Assembly: GCF_900108485.1 (NCBI RefSeq)
Contig: NZ_FNXF01000002.1
Coordinates: 310,001-374,000, forward strand
DNA length: 64,000 nucleotides
Reading direction: 5' to 3'
From: Rheinheimera pacifica
Lineage (GTDB): Bacteria > Pseudomonadota > Gammaproteobacteria > Enterobacterales > Alteromonadaceae
This document shows positions 61,956 through 64,000 of this stretch, one piece after another (position 1 is the first letter of the stretch; the number at the start of each line of letters is the position of its first letter). The notes below the pieces were generated by a model that had not been told where the DNA came from, did no database searches, and saw only the letters and a program-made list of their open reading frames with translations. The position numbers were made by a program, and so were the translations under genes.

Positions 61956-64000
61956 ATGGCAGTACCAACTAAACGCTTTAACCTTTCTGTTTTAATGGCC
62001 AGTCTGTGCCTGCCATTAGCCGTACAGGCTCAGCAGCAACCCCTGCAAGAAAGCCAGATTGAAACCATTACTGTACGTGGCGAAAAAACCGATCGTTCGC
62101 TGCAAGATACCTCCAGTAGTGTCGCTGTAACCACCGCATTGAGAATTGAGCAGGAAAATCTGCAAAACCTGGACGATATCTTAAACCGCACTGCCAACGT
62201 ATCTGCGATGTATGGCAGCCGGGGTTTTACTATCCGCGGTATAGCAGACGAAGCCGGTGCCTCTAACCCACTGGCCACCATTTATCTGGATGGTGCCGCG
62301 CTGTCCAGCCAGATCAGCGATTCCGGCCCGACTGATTTATGGGATATTGCCCAGGTCGAGGTTATGCGCGGCCCACAGTCTACCATTCAGGGTGAAAATG
62401 CCCTGGCCGGCGCCATTATTATGCGTTCGGCAGAGCCGACAATGGACTGGACTGGTAAAGCCAGAGTGCAGTGGTCCGATCCTTCAGATCGGCGTATCGC
62501 CGTTGCCGGCGGCGGGCCGTTAATAAAAGATGAACTGGCTTTCAGAGTGGCGCTGGAGAAGCGGGATTTTGATGGTTTTGTGCATAATGTTACCCGTAAT
62601 GAGCCGGAAGACGCGGTTGAATCCCTGCAGGGCCGTATTAAGTTGCTGTGGACACCGTCAGCTTTGCCGGGGTTTACTGCCAGATTAAGCCATATGCGCG
62701 ACGACCGCGACGGCCCTTATATGTATGTCTACAGCGATATCAGCGACGGCGACTATTATGATGATCGTACCAACAGATCGGACGCCAAAGGCAGTACCGA
62801 TATTGTAACGGATATCACCACGCTGGAGCTGGACTACCAGCTCAATGAACAGTGGTCATTGTCTGCTGTTACCGCTAAAAGCCGCTCTGACGTCAACCGT
62901 ACTTACGATTCCGATCAGACTGAGCAAAATATCTCTTTCGGTAATGTCGCAGGGCTGCACGATACGCTGTCACAAGAGCTGCGGCTGCATTACAACGGCG
63001 ATAAACTGCGGGGTTTGGTTGGCGGCTACTGGTCAAAGCGGGAAAACGATACCCTGACTACCACCCTGAGTAATGTCATTACCCCGGTAGGAACGATCAG
63101 CGCAGTATTGCAGGGCAATGGCCTGGACAGCACTACTGCAGCGCAACTGGCGGCGCTGTACGCCAGTGAACTGCCGCTGATCCCGGTAGATTATCAGAGT
63201 AAAGCCCCGACCCAATCGGAGAATCTGGCAGTGTTTTTTGATGGTGAGTATCAGCTATCAACGCAGTGGGCCCTGCTTGCCGGAGCCCGGCTGGATAAAG
63301 AACAATATGATTATCAGTCAGATACCACGGCTGTGTTTGCCGGCACGCTGCCAGATCCAGCTAATTACGGCCAGCCGGGGTCGGCACTGCATACCATATT
63401 CAGCGGGGTAAACGCCGCGGTATTAGCCATGGTAGATGATGCCAGCAGCAATGCGCCGGCCAGCAGCCGCGATTTTACTGCGTTTTTACCCAAACTGGGC
63501 GTGCGCTGGTCATATCACCCCGAGCAATCGCTGGCATTTACCGTGCAGCGCGGCTACCGCTCTGGTGGCAGCTCTTACAATATTGCCCGCGGCGAGGTGT
63601 TTGCTTACGAACCGGAATACACCACTAACTATGAACTGGCCTGGCGTAGCAACTGGCCAGAGCAAAACCTGACTATTAACAGCAATCTGTATTATATCGA
63701 CTGGACAGATAAGCAGGTTATTGCCAATTTTGGTATTAATAACTTCGACAGCCATACCGTTAATGCCGGTAAGTCGCATTTATATGGTGCAGAATTCGAG
63801 CTGCGTCAGCGGCTAAATAACCAGTTCGACTGGTATGGCTCTTATGCGTATTCGAAAACCCAGTACGACGAGTTTGATACCATAACAGACGCTATTATCA
63901 GCAACTTTTCCGGCCAGCCTTTTGCTTACGCACCGCGTCATACCGCAGCAGCAGGGGTAAACTGGTATCTGGCTGATAACTGGGCACTTAATGTCAACGG
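61956..64000 (+). CDS. TonB-dependent receptor (C-terminus outside window)
   Basis: The frame is open from the ATG at 61956 (GGAA ribosome site) through the window end, about 681 residues visible. Signal peptide (FNLSVLMASLCLPLAVQAQ), TonB box IETITVRGEK, plug (SSSVAVTTALRIEQENLQNLDDILNRTANVSAMYGSRGFTIRGIADEAG...ATIYLDGAALSSQISDSGPTDLWDIAQVEVMRGPQSTIQGENALAGAIIMRSAEP), then barrel strands. The plug type occurs in receptors for siderophores or haem-like substrates, and the Fur-like array upstream agrees. The barrel's last strands are missing. Confidence 0.93.
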   Translation, partial: MAVPTKRFNLSVLMASLCLPLAVQAQQQPLQESQIETITVRGEKTDRSLQDTSSSVAVTTALRIEQENLQNLDDILNRTANVSAMYGSRGFTIRGIADEAGASNPLATIYLDGAALSSQISDSGPTDLWDIAQVEVMRGPQSTIQGENALAGAIIMRSAEPTMDWTGKARVQWSDPSDRRIAVAGGGPLIKDELAFRVALEKRDFDGFVHNVTRNEPEDAVESLQGRIKLLWTPSALPGFTARLSHMRDDRDGPYMYVYSDISDGDYYDDRTNRSDAKGSTDIVTDITTLELDYQLNEQWSLSAVTAKSRSDVNRTYDSDQTEQNISFGNVAGLHDTLSQELRLHYNGDKLRGLVGGYWSKRENDTLTTTLSNVITPVGTISAVLQGNGLDSTTAAQLAALYASELPLIPVDYQSKAPTQSENLAVFFDGEYQLSTQWALLAGARLDKEQYDYQSDTTAVFAGTLPDPANYGQPGSALHTIFSGVNAAVLAMVDDASSNAPASSRDFTAFLPKLGVRWSYHPEQSLAFTVQRGYRSGGSSYNIARGEVFAYEPEYTTNYELAWRSNWPEQNLTINSNLYYIDWTDKQVIANFGINNFDSHTVNAGKSHLYGAEFELRQRLNNQFDWYGSYAYSKTQYDEFDTITDAIISNFSGQPFAYAPRHTAAAGVNWYLADNWALNVN

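Noticed and set aside
1..64000. CRISPR arrays, rRNA, tRNA, transposases, integrases or prophage genes
   Set aside because: No regularly spaced repeats, no tRNA-like cloverleaf with CCA end, and no transposase or phage structural motifs were seen in reading the window.

Overview
The window looks like a chromosomal segment of a free-living, carbohydrate-degrading gammaproteobacterium of the Rheinheimera/Alishewanella/Alteromonadales type. This is inferred from an E. coli-like dGTPase, an MFS(YajR-type)-ssb pair near a LexA-boxed uvrA, many TonB-dependent receptors, and LacI-type operators next to glycan genes. No rRNA, tRNA, CRISPR array, transposase or prophage was seen. Coding density is high; the only gene-free stretch over 300 bases is 40528-41067.

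Layout. (1) 1-7539: a beta-glucoside locus with GH3 beta-glucosidase (cut by the window start), a FucP/GluP-type MFS sugar transporter, GH1 beta-glucosidase, a GPH symporter, a LacI regulator with an operator in the divergent promoter region, and an aldehyde dehydrogenase. (2) 7563-11521: a membrane-bound winged-helix/propeller regulator divergent from a lipoprotein with two hydrolase domains. (3) 11518-25642: housekeeping and iron/envelope genes: dGTPase; a TonB receptor followed by an ABC-2 type exporter-like ATPase and two permeases; a DUF2235 lipase-like protein carrying a C-terminal PilZ-like segment; SDR and FAD oxidoreductases; a PepSY protein with Fur-like sites; AtoE; and a DUF4168 protein. 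(4) 25798-29488: a sensor kinase, sigma-54 response regulator and glycerate-kinase-like protein in one overlapping operon. (5) 29518-33958: a GH16 glucanase lipoprotein behind a perfect LacI-like palindrome, a Fur-boxed siderophore receptor, and an LLM flavin oxidoreductase.

(6) 34166-44751 is the most striking region. It is a fructan locus built around a SusC/SusD pair, the hallmark of Bacteroidetes polysaccharide utilisation loci, here with a periplasmic GH32, a PfkB fructokinase, an SP-family MFS transporter and a ROK regulator. Inferred route: SusCD imports fructo-oligosaccharide, GH32 releases fructose in the periplasm, the MFS protein takes it in, and fructokinase phosphorylates it. One sequence motif (core CTAAAACWG) overlaps the predicted promoters of susC, the fructokinase and the MFS gene, so the locus is probably one ROK regulon.

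(7) 44962-58116: ssb and a YajR-type MFS gene, then an alpha-glucoside phosphorolysis locus (MFS transporter, GH65 phosphorylase, beta-phosphoglucomutase, LacI regulator, TonB receptor) tied together by ATTGCAATCGATTGCAAT-type operators, then uvrA. (8) 58118-64000: a HigBA toxin-antitoxin pair, a small membrane methyltransferase, a 33-bp tandem palindromic repeat, an HNH nuclease, a porin-like barrel, a DUF4920 protein, and a Fur-boxed TonB receptor cut by the window end.

All family names come from reading the sequence by eye. No database search was possible.
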